The notes: generated from the sequence alone by a model not told the origin. 45,395 nt of DNA from Betaproteobacteria bacterium (GCA_028291945.1 JAQGNH010000172.1:1-45395); one strand, 5' to 3'. Shown: positions 1 to 10,187, numbered from the stretch's first letter. Program-made: numbers and translations.

Positions 1-405
1 GCAGAAGCCGAGCAGGTTCTGCAGGACGCATTGAGACTCGATGCGGCGCAGCCGGGATTCGCAATGGCAATGGCACGGATTCAGGTCGACCGCGGCGATA
101 CGACCGCAGCTGCCGAAACGCTGCAAAGCGCCGTGCACGTTTCACAAGCGAACCCCGATTATCTCGCGTTCTATGCGGCGCTGCTGCAGCGGCAGGGACG
201 TCACGCGCAGGCGGTCGAGTACTATCAAAGCGCGCTTGCACTGGCGCCACGCTCCGGCGTATGGCTGATGGGGCTAGGTATCTCGCTACAGGCACTCAGC
301 CGTAACAACGAGGCACGCGAGGCGTTTCGCCGTGCGCGCGTCGCCGACGGACTCAGCGGCGAGCTGCAAGCCTTCGTCGATCAGCGGCTCAAGCAAGTGC
401 AGTAG
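1..405 (+). CDS. TPR protein, C-terminal end (MshN-like), partial
   Basis: The open frame runs in from the left edge and ends at TAG 403-405, so only the last 134 residues are seen. They form helical TPR-type pairs; the stretch with AALLQRQGRHAQAVEYYQ and ALAPRSGVWLMGLGISLQAL is a typical TPR, followed by a helix ending FVDQRLKQVQ. This end resembles MshN-type proteins of MSHA pilus (type IV pilus-like) biogenesis clusters, which carry C-terminal TPRs after a membrane anchor. That assignment is from family resemblance of a fragment; any TPR protein of similar architecture could fit. It converges on trmL with 50 bases between them. Confidence 0.65.
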   Translation, partial: AEAEQVLQDALRLDAAQPGFAMAMARIQVDRGDTTAAAETLQSAVHVSQANPDYLAFYAALLQRQGRHAQAVEYYQSALALAPRSGVWLMGLGISLQALSRNNEAREAFRRARVADGLSGELQAFVDQRLKQVQ

Positions 406-455
406 ACGCCCGTTCGCGTGCTCGGAGCACAGCTCCTGCAATCACGCTGATCGTC

Positions 456-920
456 TCAGGATGCGCCGTTGTAGCCGAGTTGCCGCCACGCTTCGTACAC
501 CACCACGGCTACGGTATTGGAGAGATTGAGGCTTCGGTTCGCAGTTCGCATTGGCACGCGTATGCGTTGCTCCTCAGGTACCGCGTCGATCACCCTATCC
601 GGCAAGCCGCGCGTCTCGGGCCCGAAGATGAAAACGTCATCTGCGCGGTACTGCGCGGCGTCATAGCGCTGCACGCCTCGCGTCGTTACCGCGAACAGGC
701 GGTGGGATCCGAGCTGCGCAAGGCACGCGGCCCAGTCATCATGTACGGTGAGGCAGGAGAGATCGGCATAATCGAGACCGGCTCGCAGGAGCTGACGGTC
801 ACGCAATGTAAAACCGAGAGGCCGCACGAGATGCAAGCGGACTCCTGTATTGGAGGCGAGCCTTAGCGCGTTACCCGTATTCGGTGGAATCTCAGGCTCG
901 AATAATACGATGTGAAACAC
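456..920 (-). CDS. trmL: tRNA (cytidine/uridine(34)-2'-O)-methyltransferase TrmL
   Basis: SPOUT-class methyltransferase that 2'-O-methylates the wobble nucleotide of tRNA-Leu isoacceptors using SAM. At 154 residues it has the family's usual length. The three SPOUT motifs are present: PEIPPNTGN (residues 9-17), FGPETRGLP (99-107) and RSLNLSN (129-135), which form the trefoil-knot SAM site. Translation starts at GTG (918-920, read on the minus strand), giving the usual [17 protein letters not shown] start. It lies 65 bases downstream of the giant repeat gene on the same strand and could be transcribed with it, although the functions are not obviously linked. Confidence 0.95.
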   Translation of the reverse strand: MFHIVLFEPEIPPNTGNALRLASNTGVRLHLVRPLGFTLRDRQLLRAGLDYADLSCLTVHDDWAACLAQLGSHRLFAVTTRGVQRYDAAQYRADDVFIFGPETRGLPDRVIDAVPEEQRIRVPMRTANRSLNLSNTVAVVVYEAWRQLGYNGAS

Positions 921-985
921 GGCAACACCTGCGAAAGCACCTGCGTCGGGGGCTGCAGACTCGTGACAAAGAAAGGCGGTCTGGG

Positions 986-3900
986 TCAGCCTTCTTCCGA
1001 TGCCGAAGCTTCGCGGGCCGCAGGTGCGTGAGTGGCTGCGGGAGGTGACGAAGCCGGCGAACCTGCTTTGTTGCGATCGCGAGTGTTGAGGCGGGCGCCG
1101 AACTCCTCGAAGCGTTGATCCATCAGTAAGCGCGCCTCACCGATCGGCGCGCGAGGACGGACATCCGCAGCAACTGGCACGGCAGATGAGCTGCCATCCT
1201 CGCCGAGACGTATTCCAATTGCGATTCCTACGACGAGCGCCGCAGCAGTCGCGGCCCAGGCGCGCCAACTGGTGCGCGCGCGTCGCGCTGGGCCGGCGTC
1301 TTGCGAATGGTCGTGAGCGGAATTTCCGGACGCCCGCCGGCGCGCATCCACGCCCGATTTTTGCGCCATCGACTCGAGCTCACGTTCGGTGCGCGTTCGC
1401 ACTGCCGTTTGGATCGACGCCTCGTCCTCCGCCGTCGCACGTTCGAGCGCCGCGGCTTGCGCGCGCTGTTCAGCGTGTAAGCGTGCCTGCGCTACTTTCC
1501 ACGCCTCGTTTTCAGCAGCCGCGCGCCGCTCGGCCGCGCTCTTCAGTTCCAGCTCCGCGGCGGCTCGCTGATCCGCAGCTGCACAGGCCTGAGTCTCTGC
1601 CTCGATTTTCTCGCGTGTAAGGCGCTCCATCTCGCGCTCGGCTTCTTCCTGAGCCGCGAGCTGCTCTGCTGCCGCTTGCTCGGCGCCAATCCGTTCCGCG
1701 GCCGCGATTTGCGCGCGCTGCTCCGCCTCCTGCTTTGCACGAGTGATCTGCAATGCGTCCGCGACCGCCTGCGCCCGAAGGTCGGCTTGTGATTGCGCTT
1801 CGAGCTCCAACGCTTCACGTGCCTGCGCCTCCTGCAGTGCGCGCGCGTCAGCTTCTGCCCGCGCCTTTGCGGCAATCGTACCGGCTTCGTCGGCTTCGAT
1901 ACGTTTCCGCGCTTGCCGTGCCGCCTGGACGTCGAGTTGTGCGCGCTCAGCGGCCGCCTTCAAAGCCCGTTGCTCGGCGGATTCACGCGCAAGCGCGGCG
2001 GATTGCGCTTCGTGTTCCGCCTGCAGGCATGTCGCCGCTTGCGCTGCAGCGCGTTCTTCTGTTTCGGCCCGCTCCCGCTCCACACGAGCCGTGTTTTCCT
2101 CTGCCGCTGCGCGCATCTGGGCGTGCTGCAATGCTTCAGTTTCAGCCGCGGCGCGCCGTTCTGCTTCAGCTTTCAGTTCGAGCTCGGCGGCCTCGAGTGC
2201 GCGTGCGGCTTCCGCTGCACGTTTGTCCATCTTGGTACGGTTGCGAGCAACCTGAGTTGCGTCGCGTTCTACGCGCGCGCGCACTGCTGCATGATTTTCC
2301 GCCTGCTTGTCGGCCGCGAGCCGCGCGAGCAGTGCTGCTTCTGCCTGTTGCTCGTGTTCAAGCCGCGTCGCGGCGATCGCCAGCGCTTCGCTTTCGGCGC
2401 GCGCGCGCAGTTCAGCCTGGGCTTGAGCCTCAAGCTCGAGCGCGAGTCGTGCCCGAACAATCTCTACGGCACGCGTGTCTGCCTCGGCGCGCTCTTTTGC
2501 GGCCGATTCCGCGCCGCGATCCGAGTCGAGTCGCGCAATCGCCTGCTGCTGCAACTCGGACTCCGACCGCTCGCGTTCGCGTGCCGCATCGAGTGCTTGC
2601 TGTTCCGCCGCCGCACGCGCTTCAGATGCGAGCCGTGCCTCGCGCTCTGCACGCATGTGTGCGTCAGTTCGCTCCTGCAGCGCGGTCAGCGCAGCGGTGC
2701 GTGCTTGGGCCTGTTCGAGCGCCTGCTGTTCGGCAGTCACACGTGCCTTGGCAACGGCTTCGGCTTGCGCTTCTGCCTGTTCCCGCGTTCTTGTCTTTTC
2801 TGCGGCGCGAGCGTCAGCCGCAGCTCGCCGAGCTGCTTCCTTCTCAAGAGCCGCCTCAGCCGCAATCCGTTTCTGTGCGGCGATCGCGGCCTGCCGATCT
2901 GCCTGGGCACGTGCGGCCGCCTCCTCGGCGGCACGCTCTTCTGAAGCCAGGCGCTCTAATGCGTTCGCTTCAGCGCGCTGCTCCGCGGCCACCCGTTCCT
3001 CGGCGACCTGCCGTGCTTGTGCTTCCGCTTGAGCGCGGCTTTCCGCCTGAGCTTTCGCTTGCAGATCGGCTGCTTCGCGCGCGTGAGCCTCTTCGAGAGC
3101 CCGCGCGTCCGCTTCTGCGCGTGCTTTCGACACCGCCTCGACGGACCGATCGGCCTCCGCTCGCGCTTTGGCCTGCTTTTGCAGTGCACGCTCAGAGCTC
3201 GCCTGCGCTTTCGCAGCTTCTCGTGCCTGCTGCTCCGCAGCTTCCCTGGCTTGTGCCGCGGTCTCTGCCTCAGCTTCGATCTGCAGCCGCGCAGCCGCTT
3301 CCTGCGACGCCTGTCTATCGGCCGCGGCGCGCTCGAGCGCAGCCGCCTCAGCCTGCTGTTCTGCTTCCAGTCTGAGGTGCGAGAGCTCGCGAGCCTCGGC
3401 TTCTACTTCCATGCGCCGGTCGGCCTTGGCCTTCTCTTTCAGCTCCGCGCTTTCGCGCACACGAGCGGCCTGCAAGGCGCGCGCATCCGCTTCGGCGCGT
3501 GCCTGAGCAGCGGCTTCTGCCGCCTGCTCCGCGTCAGCTCGTCTTGCCGCCTGGTCTGCGAGCGCTGCTTCGGAGCTCGCCCGCTCGTTTGCCGCTTCGA
3601 GCGCCTGCTGTTGCGCGAGTGCGTTGGCGAGCGCCGCCTCTTCGGCGTCGCGCTCGGCGTGCATGCGGGCAGCCGCCTGCTCGGTGGCGACCAAGTCTGC
3701 TGCGGCACGCTCACGCGCGGCGGCTTCGGCGCGTTGATCTGCATCCAGGCGCGATTGCGCGAGATGGAGCGCCTGTGTTTCCGTATTCGCGCGGCGTTCA
3801 CTTTCCGTTTTTAGCGCGAGCTCGGCGGCTTCGCGTGCCTGTGCAGCGGTAAGGGCGCGGGACTCGGCTTCGGCACGCAAGGCGGTCGCCTGCTCGGCCT

Positions 3901-5650
3901 CTTGCTCGGCTTGCACACGTGCAGCCGTCTCCGCTGCAGCTCCAGCATCAATGTTCGCCCGCTCGAGTGCTACAGCCTCGGCGCGTTGCTCGCTTTCGAG
4001 ACGCGACTGCGCAAGCTGCTTGGTGTGCTGTTCAGCCTGGCCGCGACGCTCCACTTGCGTCTTTGCTTCGAGTTCGATTGCTTCACGAGCCTCCGCGTCC
4101 TGAATCGCACGAGCCTCGGCTTCCGCACGCGCCTGAGCAGCGGCCTCAGCCGCACGATCCGCTTCGATACGAGCATGGGCCTGGTGCTGTAACTGCGATT
4201 CAGCGCTTATGCGCTCGTTTGCCGCCTGGAGCGCTTTCTGCTCTTCGGCCTCGTGCGCTCGTGACGCGGCCTCGGCTTGTTTTTCCGCCTCATGTCGCGC
4301 GTGCGCTTCCTCGCGCGCACGCCTTTCGGCTTCCGCACGACGGTGCGCTGCTGCCGCCACCATCGTTTCCGCCTCGGCGCGCTTGCGAGCAAGTTGCGCA
4401 AGCTCCTGCTCGGATTCACCCCGGGCCTGCGCGGCGGCAGTTGTTTCAGCTTCAGCCACTTCTCTTTGGCGCAGCGCTTCTTCAGCTCGCGCCTCGGCTT
4501 CCGCTCGGCCGCGTGCAGCCTGTTCTGCAGCACGCTCGGCATGCGCACGCGCGTTTGCTTCCTCAGCTGCGCGTGATTCAGCCATAGCGCGCTCGGCGGC
4601 AGCGGATTCAGCTTGCTTTTCTGCTTCCTGCAGCGCCAGCGCGACCTTGTCCGCCTCCATGTCGGCCTCGGCCCGCGCCTGAGCTTGTGCCTGCGACTCG
4701 CGCTCTGCGAGTTCTCGCGCCTGTGCCGCGACGTGTGCCCGTATGTCGGTCTGTGCGCGGTCCTTGGCAGTTGCTTCGGCGGCCCGATCCGCCTCCAGGC
4801 GCGCGAGTGCCTGCTGCTGCAATTCGCCTTCAGCGCGCTCGCGTGCACGTGCAGCCTCGAGCGCTTCTTTTTCCGCCGCGGCGCGTGCCTTGGCTGCCTG
4901 TGTTGCAACGCTTTCTGCGGCGGCCTTCGCTTTCGCGACCGCTTCAGCGCTTCTTTCCGATTCTGCGCGTGCGGCCGCTTGACGTTCGAGGTCCGCTTCC
5001 ATTTCCGCGCGAGCCTGCTCGGCATCGAGCGCCTTCTGCTCGGTCGCAGCCCGCGCTTTGGCAGCTTCAGCGGCGCGTGCTTCCGCCGCGGCGCGCGACT
5101 TGGCGAGGGCTTCTGCGGCCCGCTCTGCCTTCCGGCGTGCAGCGGCTTGCTGCTGAGCTTCCGATTCCGCGGCAAGGCGTGAATGTGCCGTCTCGACTGC
5201 GCGCTGGTCTGCGTTGGCCCGTGCCTGGGCCGCGAGTTGCGCTTCTACTTCGGATTGTTCGCGCGCCTGTGCTTCTTCGATCGCGCGCACATTGGCAGCG
5301 ATGCGGCTTTGCGCTCGCGTCTCGGCCTGACGCTCCATCTCAGCGCGTTGCAGAGCAAGGCGGGCAGCATTGCGATCCGCCTCCGCTCGTGCCGAGGCTT
5401 GCGCTGCATTCGCCGTTTCGGCAGCCTTGCGTGCGCGTGCCGCTGCCAGCAGACGCCGTTCTGCATCGGGGGCTTGAACTTCGAGCGCGCTCCCGCCGGA
5501 TGGCGCAGGCGACAGTTCGGTAAAGCCGTTGTCTTCGGGTGTTGAGTCAGCAGGCGCGTCTGGCTCGGAACCGATTTCGGGGGGACGCCCAAGCTCTTGC
5601 TCGCGCCGCACCAGTTCCGCACGGCGAATGTCACGGAAGAGCTTACTCAA
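986..5650 (-). CDS. Giant Ala/Glu/Arg-rich helical repeat protein with C-terminal membrane anchor
   Basis: A 1,554-residue protein of no family I can name. Residues 1-72 hold a charged amphipathic helix ([17 protein letters not shown]) and a Pro/Ser/Gly-rich linker. Residues 73-1430 are 97 consecutive 14-residue units of pattern xRxxAExxAxxxAx, with no Pro, Phe or Tyr and one Trp. Residues 1431-1463 are polar and Arg-rich, about 1464-1482 form one membrane segment ([15 protein letters not shown]), and a roughly 70-residue Pro/Ala/Ser-rich tail follows. Arg residues before the membrane segment suggest the rod is cytoplasmic and the tail periplasmic. Fourteen residues is two heptads, so a long coiled coil or single alpha-helix is likely; one continuous helix would be about 200 nm. 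The start is TTG (5648-5650) with GGAG six bases upstream. The N-terminus vaguely recalls the first helix of polysaccharide-export kinases, but no ATPase domain follows. Function unknown. Confidence 0.85.
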   Translation of the reverse strand: MSKLFRDIRRAELVRREQELGRPPEIGSEPDAPADSTPEDNGFTELSPAPSGGSALEVQAPDAERRLLAAARARKAAETANAAQASARAEADRNAARLALQRAEMERQAETRAQSRIAANVRAIEEAQAREQSEVEAQLAAQARANADQRAVETAHSRLAAESEAQQQAAARRKAERAAEALAKSRAAAEARAAEAAKARAATEQKALDAEQARAEMEADLERQAAARAESERSAEAVAKAKAAAESVATQAAKARAAAEKEALEAARARERAEGELQQQALARLEADRAAEATAKDRAQTDIRAHVAAQARELAERESQAQAQARAEADMEADKVALALQEAEKQAESAAAERAMAESRAAEEANARAHAERAAEQAARGRAEAEARAEEALRQREVAEAETTAAAQARGESEQELAQLARKRAEAETMVAAAAHRRAEAERRAREEAHARHEAEKQAEAASRAHEAEEQKALQAANERISAESQLQHQAHARIEADRAAEAAAQARAEAEARAIQDAEAREAIELEAKTQVERRGQAEQHTKQLAQSRLESEQRAEAVALERANIDAGAAAETAARVQAEQEAEQATALRAEAESRALTAAQAREAAELALKTESERRANTETQALHLAQSRLDADQRAEAAARERAAADLVATEQAAARMHAERDAEEAALANALAQQQALEAANERASSEAALADQAARRADAEQAAEAAAQARAEADARALQAARVRESAELKEKAKADRRMEVEAEARELSHLRLEAEQQAEAAALERAAADRQASQEAAARLQIEAEAETAAQAREAAEQQAREAAKAQASSERALQKQAKARAEADRSVEAVSKARAEADARALEEAHAREAADLQAKAQAESRAQAEAQARQVAEERVAAEQRAEANALERLASEERAAEEAAARAQADRQAAIAAQKRIAAEAALEKEAARRAAADARAAEKTRTREQAEAQAEAVAKARVTAEQQALEQAQARTAALTALQERTDAHMRAEREARLASEARAAAEQQALDAARERERSESELQQQAIARLDSDRGAESAAKERAEADTRAVEIVRARLALELEAQAQAELRARAESEALAIAATRLEHEQQAEAALLARLAADKQAENHAAVRARVERDATQVARNRTKMDKRAAEAARALEAAELELKAEAERRAAAETEALQHAQMRAAAEENTARVERERAETEERAAAQAATCLQAEHEAQSAALARESAEQRALKAAAERAQLDVQAARQARKRIEADEAGTIAAKARAEADARALQEAQAREALELEAQSQADLRAQAVADALQITRAKQEAEQRAQIAAAERIGAEQAAAEQLAAQEEAEREMERLTREKIEAETQACAAADQRAAAELELKSAAERRAAAENEAWKVAQARLHAEQRAQAAALERATAEDEASIQTAVRTRTERELESMAQKSGVDARRRASGNSAHDHSQDAGPARRARTSWRAWAATAAALVVGIAIGIRLGEDGSSSAVPVAADVRPRAPIGEARLLMDQRFEEFGARLNTRDRNKAGSPASSPPAATHAPAAREASASEEG
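1361..5434 (-). repeat. 97 x 42-bp coding repeat (14-residue units)
   Basis: Codons 73-1430 of the giant gene divide exactly into 97 units of 42 bp (4,074 bp) with no indel. The consensus is xRxxAExxAxxxAx; typical units are [28 protein letters not shown] and [14 protein letters not shown]. Units are degenerate rather than identical, so this is an old, diverged array. Longer similarity recurs every 15 units (210 residues, 630 bp). Counting the first unit as 0, related blocks begin at units 13, 28, 43, 52, 67 and 82. Confidence 0.9.
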
Positions 5651-5997
5651 TCTGATCTCCGTGCCGCATGATGTGCCTGAACCGGCCTCTCGCGTTCTAT
5701 TTCGCCCGGCTCACATTATACGAGCTTGTTTTTGGGACAGATGTGCCGCGTTGCCACACAGCGTCCAAAAACGCTGCCGCCGGCGGTACCCTCAAGATGC
5801 AAGGCGCTTGTCACCAGGCATGCCGGCGGTTATCGTCTGGTCGCTTCTACGGTAGTAAAAAAGCAGCGTTTAAGGGGTTGCCGGGTGCGGCTGATTTCGG
5901 CTGAAGCAATCAAGCTCGACACACTATCAGATCATGAGCGCCGGCGCGTGACCGGCTGGATGGGAGACGGGATGCGGCGCCAATCAGCGGGCATTCC
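5651..5997. other. 347-bp divergent intergenic region
   Basis: This space separates the minus-strand giant repeat gene from the plus-strand SPOR-like gene and must hold promoters for both. On the minus strand there is a perfect TATAAT (5715-5720) and a GGAG ribosome site just before the TTG start. No equally good promoter was seen for the plus-strand gene. Short open frames here (for example around 5668-5904) have no ribosome site or recognisable product and were not called. Confidence 0.6.
5715..5720 (-). promoter_or_regulatory. Candidate -10 box for the giant repeat gene
   Basis: Read on the minus strand this is a perfect TATAAT, 65 bases upstream of the TTG start. The -35 region at the expected distance (ATCTGT/CATCTG) is poor, so this is only a candidate sigma-70 promoter. 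Confidence 0.4.
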
Positions 5998-7083
5998 ATG
6001 ACCGAGGCTTACAATTCCCGTTCGAGGTTTTCCCTCCCGCGCAAGCTTTCAGGCCCCGCACTGCTCGGCATCGGCTTTGTAACAGGCGCAATTTGCGCAT
6101 GTGTGGCGGTTTATCAGCTGTACCCCGCTCGAGGCTCTGCACTGACAGCGGCGGCCGACCAGGCTTTAAGCGGCCCCACGCCGAAATTGGCCGCAGCCGA
6201 TGTTGCACGGGACGGCGCCGCGCGTGTCGCTCCTAGAATGACGTACGAATTGAGTCGTCCACCCGCGGAAAAAGCTGCGGGTTCGGCCACTCAAAAGGCG
6301 CGGACGTCATCGCCTGCGATCCCATCGAGCGCAGCCTCGGTCGCAGTGCCCCAGCGTTCATCGGGGCGGCCGCTTGACGAGCCTGCGGTAAAAGTCGCTA
6401 ACGCGCGGCCGATTTACGCAACGCCGCCGGAGCCTCGTGACACGACGCGGGAAATCGAAAAAGAGTCACTGCGCCCTTACCGGGATCCCGCCCGGCAACA
6501 GCCGCAAGCGTCCACGGTGCCTGCACAGCCGCGCATCGTGGAAGGACGTGACCTCGTCCTGCCGCCGAAGAAGCCCACTGACAAGACGTCCACTGAGCGC
6601 CATGCGCAGGCAGCCGGGGCCGCCTCGGCCGCGGAATCCCCTGTCCGGTCTTCGTCCGATCGCGCCGAGCGGGCTCGCGCAACCGGTGCGAAAGCTGCGG
6701 TTGCTGCGCGCTCCATGAGCGGCGACAGTGCACGTGCAGCCCCCGCAGACGTGGAAAGCCGCCTCGCCGCCACCCGGGAATGGCTCAGGTCAGCAGCGCC
6801 TTCCACGCATACCATCCAGATCCTGGGGGCGAGCAATGACGACCAAATGAGGGCTCAGCTGAAAACGCTGTCGGGGGTGCTGGAGCCGAGCAAGGTTTAC
6901 CTGTTTCGCACCCGCGCCCAGGGTAAGCCGTCAGTCACGCTCGTTTATGGCGCTTACGCAGATCGTTCAGCCGCATTGGCTGCATTGGCAAAGCTGCCCG
7001 ACGCCGCAGCGGCGAGTCGCCCCGTGGTGCGCACAGTGAAAGGCATCCGCGCCGAAATCTTGCAACACCAGGCGGGTTCCTAG
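5998..7083 (+). CDS. Membrane-anchored protein with SPOR-like C-terminal domain
   Basis: A 361-residue protein in three parts. Residues 1-20 are basic and cytoplasmic, about 21-42 form a membrane segment (ALLGIGFVTGAICACVAVY), and about 43-265 are a low-complexity Ala/Pro/Ser/Arg linker. The final 90 residues fold like a SPOR domain: THTIQILGASND, then YLFRTRAQGKPSVTLVYGAY, then alternating strands and helix to the end. SPOR domains bind denuded peptidoglycan glycans in the periplasm, often at division sites; similar domains also occur in pilus and secretion gene clusters. The start ATG at 5998 gives a sensible type II signal-anchor topology but has a weak ribosome site. It lies near an MshN-like gene, so an envelope or pilus-related role is possible. 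Confidence 0.65.
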   Translation: MTEAYNSRSRFSLPRKLSGPALLGIGFVTGAICACVAVYQLYPARGSALTAAADQALSGPTPKLAAADVARDGAARVAPRMTYELSRPPAEKAAGSATQKARTSSPAIPSSAASVAVPQRSSGRPLDEPAVKVANARPIYATPPEPRDTTREIEKESLRPYRDPARQQPQASTVPAQPRIVEGRDLVLPPKKPTDKTSTERHAQAAGAASAAESPVRSSSDRAERARATGAKAAVAARSMSGDSARAAPADVESRLAATREWLRSAAPSTHTIQILGASNDDQMRAQLKTLSGVLEPSKVYLFRTRAQGKPSVTLVYGAYADRSAALAALAKLPDAAAASRPVVRTVKGIRAEILQHQAGS

Positions 7084-7166
7084 TCATCGAATCCAGTCGT
7101 GCAGTTCGCGGCAACCCCCTAGCCAGGCGGTACGCGTGGTGTCCCCAAACGACTCGCGCCACTCAT

Positions 7167-7871
7167 CTAGCGCAGAGTGCGTGCAACCACCCAGCCATGC
7201 ACCTGTGCAGCGCCTGCTCGTTTTATGTTTTTAGCCAGCTCGTTCAGGGTCGCGCCGGTCGTCAAAACGTCATCGACTATGGCCACACGCTTGCCGCTGA
7301 GGTCTGCATCGCAGACGAAAGCGCCGCGCACGTTGCGAGCCCGCTCAGTCCAGCGTAGCGCCGCCTGTGGTGGCGTGTCGGTCACTTTTCGGCAGGCGTT
7401 TGTCATTACCGGGAGCGCCAAAGCGTGCCCGCTGCGCCGCGCAAGCTCGTGCGCCTGATTGAACCCGCGTTCGCGCAAACGCGCCGCTGCGAGCGGCATT
7501 GGGATGATCGCGTCGACGTCCGCCCTGAGGTGACGTGCGAGATGAGCTGATAAAAGCGGCGCGAGCGAGAGATCACGACCATATTTGTACGCCTGAATCA
7601 GCGCATCGATGGGAAACGCATACGCGTATGTAGCGCTGACGGAGTCATATGCAGGCGCGCACTCGAGACAGCTGCCACACACAGTCCCGCTGGTGAGCGG
7701 TAGAGCGCATATGCTGCACCGGAGAGACTGCAGGCGCGGAAGTGACGACACACATGATTCGCAAAGTGCGTCCGAGCACGCACGGGTGCCGCACAGAACG
7801 CAATGCGCGGGCAGACATGCACGTGCAAACCGCGAGCAGCAGTTCAAAAACGCGGCTTTGGAATTTGACAA
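7167..7871 (-). CDS. comF: ComF family protein (phosphoribosyltransferase-like)
   Basis: A 234-residue ComF-family protein. The N-terminal part has paired cysteines (HCVLCG; CESC; CSIC; CGSCLEC) expected to bind zinc, and the C-terminal part is a type I phosphoribosyltransferase fold with the PRPP-loop motif VAIVDDVLTTGAT near residue 195. ComF proteins take part in DNA uptake during natural transformation, although the genes are widespread and often of untested role. The start is TTG (7869-7871) preceded by GGGAG at good spacing. It is divergent from bioB with 63 bases between, an arrangement common in betaproteobacteria. Confidence 0.9.
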   Translation of the reverse strand: MSNSKAAFLNCCSRFARACLPAHCVLCGTRACSDALCESCVSSLPRLQSLRCSICALPLTSGTVCGSCLECAPAYDSVSATYAYAFPIDALIQAYKYGRDLSLAPLLSAHLARHLRADVDAIIPMPLAAARLRERGFNQAHELARRSGHALALPVMTNACRKVTDTPPQAALRWTERARNVRGAFVCDADLSGKRVAIVDDVLTTGATLNELAKNIKRAGAAQVHGWVVARTLR

Positions 7872-7934
7872 TGGTGCTCCCTTCCGCGAAGATTCAAGCC
7901 CTCAAAAGACGCCGTTTTTCGGTAAACGCTCCTC

Positions 7935-8954
7935 ATGGATGTGACCTCTCTTAACGAACGGGCGCCCGCTTGCGCCGACAAGTACAGGAACTCGACCAGC
8001 AAGTGGACGGTCGCTGCAGTAGAAGAGCTCTACGCGCTACCTTTCAACGATCTGATTTACCGCGCCCAGGCGATCCATCGGGACCACTTCGATGCCAACG
8101 CTGTTCAGCTGTCGACGCTGCTTTCGATCAAGACGGGCGGCTGCCCTGAGGACTGCGGCTACTGCCCGCAGGCTGCGCGCTACCACACCGACGTCGACAA
8201 TGAAGCGCTGATGTCGGTGGGCGAGGTCGTAGCAGCGGCGCGCTGCGCCAGGGAGAAAGGCGCCACACGTTTCTGCATGGGGGCTGCGTGGCGCGGGCCC
8301 AAACAGCGCGATCTCGAGCGCGTGATCGATATGGTGAAGGCCGTAAGAGGCCTCGGCATGGAAACGTGCGCAACGCTGGGCATGCTCAAGCCGGGGCAAG
8401 CGCAGCAACTGAAGGCCGCCGGTCTCGATTATTACAATCACAACATCGACACGGCCCCTGAGTTCTACGGCGAGATCATCCGTACCCGTACGCAGGACGA
8501 TCGGCTCGGCACGCTCGATCAGGTCCGCGAAGCGGGCTTACACGTCTGCTGCGGCGGCATCGTGGGCATGGGCGAATCGCGCCGCACGCGGGCCGGCCTC
8601 ATCGCGCAGCTTGCAAACATGGATCCGTATCCTGAGTCGGTGCCGATCAACAATCTGGTGCAGGTCGAAGGCACGCCTTTGCATGGAACGGAGCCACTCG
8701 ACCCGTTCGAGTTTGTGCGGACCATCGCGTGCGCGCGTATCACAATGCCCAGAGCCGTGGTGCGGCTGTCGGCGGGCCGACAGGACATGTCCGAAGGTAT
8801 CCAGGCCTTGTGCTTTCTCGCCGGAGCAAACTCGATCTTCTACGGGGAGAAGCTCCTGACCACGGGCAATCCGGAGGTGGAGAAAGACGCAGCGCTGTTC
8901 GCCCGTCTCGGATTGCGGCCGATGGAGTCCGAAAATGCGGGGTCGAACAGGTAG
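7935..8954 (+). CDS. bioB: Biotin synthase BioB
   Basis: Radical-SAM enzyme that inserts sulfur into dethiobiotin, the last step of biotin synthesis. At 339 residues all cluster ligands can be placed. Cys70, Cys74 and Cys77 ([10 protein letters not shown]) bind the [4Fe-4S] cluster and SAM; Cys114, Cys145, Cys205 and Arg277 match the ligands of the sacrificial [2Fe-2S] cluster, with a constant offset of 17 from the E. coli numbering. It starts a run bioB-bioF-bioH-bioC-bioD. It is separated from bioF by 84 bases if bioF starts at 9039. No BirA-type operator was recognised in the short gap after comF. Confidence 0.97.
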   Translation: MDVTSLNERAPACADKYRNSTSKWTVAAVEELYALPFNDLIYRAQAIHRDHFDANAVQLSTLLSIKTGGCPEDCGYCPQAARYHTDVDNEALMSVGEVVAAARCAREKGATRFCMGAAWRGPKQRDLERVIDMVKAVRGLGMETCATLGMLKPGQAQQLKAAGLDYYNHNIDTAPEFYGEIIRTRTQDDRLGTLDQVREAGLHVCCGGIVGMGESRRTRAGLIAQLANMDPYPESVPINNLVQVEGTPLHGTEPLDPFEFVRTIACARITMPRAVVRLSAGRQDMSEGIQALCFLAGANSIFYGEKLLTTGNPEVEKDAALFARLGLRPMESENAGSNR

Positions 8955-9038
8955 CCTGCAGCCCGGCGAGCCACAGTACCGGTTTTGCTACGTCTCGCGC
9001 AGACGTTCGATCCTGACTATTCCTTACACCTGAATCCC

Positions 9039-10187
9039 ATGTCGCCGGCATCACTTGCGGCGGAGCTTGCCTCGCTCGACGCCGAAGGCTTGCGCCGCCG
9101 TCGCCGCGTACTCGAGACGCCCCAGCGCGCGCATGTAGAGGTGGACGGTTGTGAGTACATCGCTTTCTGCAGCAATGATTATCTGGGGCTCGCTGCGCAC
9201 CCTCAGCTCGTAGAAGCCGCGTGCGAAGGGGCTACTTTGCACGGTGTCGGCGCCGGCGCTTCGCACCTGATACTCGGGCACATGCGGGCGCACCATAACC
9301 TCGAGCTCGCGCTTGGCGCATTCGTCCGGATGCCGGCCGCCTTGTTGTTCTCCAGCGGCTATATGGCCAACCTCGGTTTGATCACCGCACTAGTCGGGCG
9401 CGGAGATGCGATTTTTGCCGATAAGCTCAATCACGCTTCTTTGAACGACGCGGCATTGCTGAGCAGGGCCGAGCACAAGCGTTACCCGCATCTGGACCTC
9501 ACGGCGCTCGAGCGTCTGCTGCGCGGCTCTTCTGCCCGCACCAAGGTGATCGTGAGCGACGCGGTGTTCAGCATGGACGGTGACATCGCGCCGGCGCGTG
9601 AACTGCTTCAGTTGGCGGAGCGATACGACGCCTGGCTGGTACTCGATGATGCTCACGGATTCGGGATTCTCGGGGCTAGCGGTCGTGGCATCCTCGAATA
9701 TGCGGGTATCCAATCTCCGCGCATCGCATACATGGCGACGCTGGGCAAAGCCGCTGGGGTTTATGGCGCTTTCGTCTCCGGCGAACCGGAGTTGATCGAG
9801 ACACTGGTGCAGCGCGCACGCACGTACATATACACGACTGCGGCGCCGCCCTTGCTCGCGCATACGCTAACCCGGAGCCTGGAAATCATGGCGTCTGACC
9901 CCGCGCGTCGGGCGCATCTGTTCGAACTGATCGCCGCGCTCAAGCGCGGCCTGCGCGACAGCGGCTGGCGCCTCATGCCTTCGGACACCGCGATCCAGCC
10001 GCTCCTCGTGGGTGGCGCCATCGAAGCTCTGGCGCTTTCAAAACGACTCGCTCAACGTGGGCTGCTTGTCCCGGCTATCCGTCCACCGACCGTGCCACGC
10101 GGCACTGCGCGGCTGCGTATTTCACTCTCGGCGGATCATGGGCACGCGGACGTGCAGCAGCTGGTGACCGCGCTTGGATCGTTGTGA
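9039..10187 (+). CDS. bioF: 8-amino-7-oxononanoate synthase BioF
   Basis: PLP enzyme condensing pimeloyl-ACP with alanine to form 8-amino-7-oxononanoate. With the start at ATG 9039 the protein has 382 residues, the normal size. Motifs are SNDYLG (45-50), DDAHG (203-207, PLP contact) and the PLP lysine Lys237 in ATLGKAAG. The frame is open upstream to a TTG at 8985, but those 18 extra residues look unlike BioF N-termini, and the family usually begins shortly before the conserved LRRRRRVLE helix. The ribosome site is weak at either start. The stop overlaps the bioH start (GTGA), implying coupled translation. Confidence 0.95.
   Translation: MSPASLAAELASLDAEGLRRRRRVLETPQRAHVEVDGCEYIAFCSNDYLGLAAHPQLVEAACEGATLHGVGAGASHLILGHMRAHHNLELALGAFVRMPAALLFSSGYMANLGLITALVGRGDAIFADKLNHASLNDAALLSRAEHKRYPHLDLTALERLLRGSSARTKVIVSDAVFSMDGDIAPARELLQLAERYDAWLVLDDAHGFGILGASGRGILEYAGIQSPRIAYMATLGKAAGVYGAFVSGEPELIETLVQRARTYIYTTAAPPLLAHTLTRSLEIMASDPARRAHLFELIAALKRGLRDSGWRLMPSDTAIQPLLVGGAIEALALSKRLAQRGLLVPAIRPPTVPRGTARLRISLSADHGHADVQQLVTALGSL

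Noticed and set aside
480-866. Plus-strand open frame opposite trmL
   Set aside because: trmL has all its motifs on the minus strand; the antisense frame shows none.
1753-3375. Open frame of 540 codons opposite the giant repeat gene, and several others there
   Set aside because: The GC-rich 42-bp repeat lacks stop codons in other frames; the products are low-complexity and show no domain or ribosome site.
1361-5434. Possible CRISPR or tandem satellite because of the 42-bp period
   Set aside because: Units are degenerate, contiguous without spacers and coding in one frame throughout.
8985-9038. TTG start of bioF 18 codons upstream
   Set aside because: The extra residues do not resemble BioF N-termini and no better ribosome site is present.
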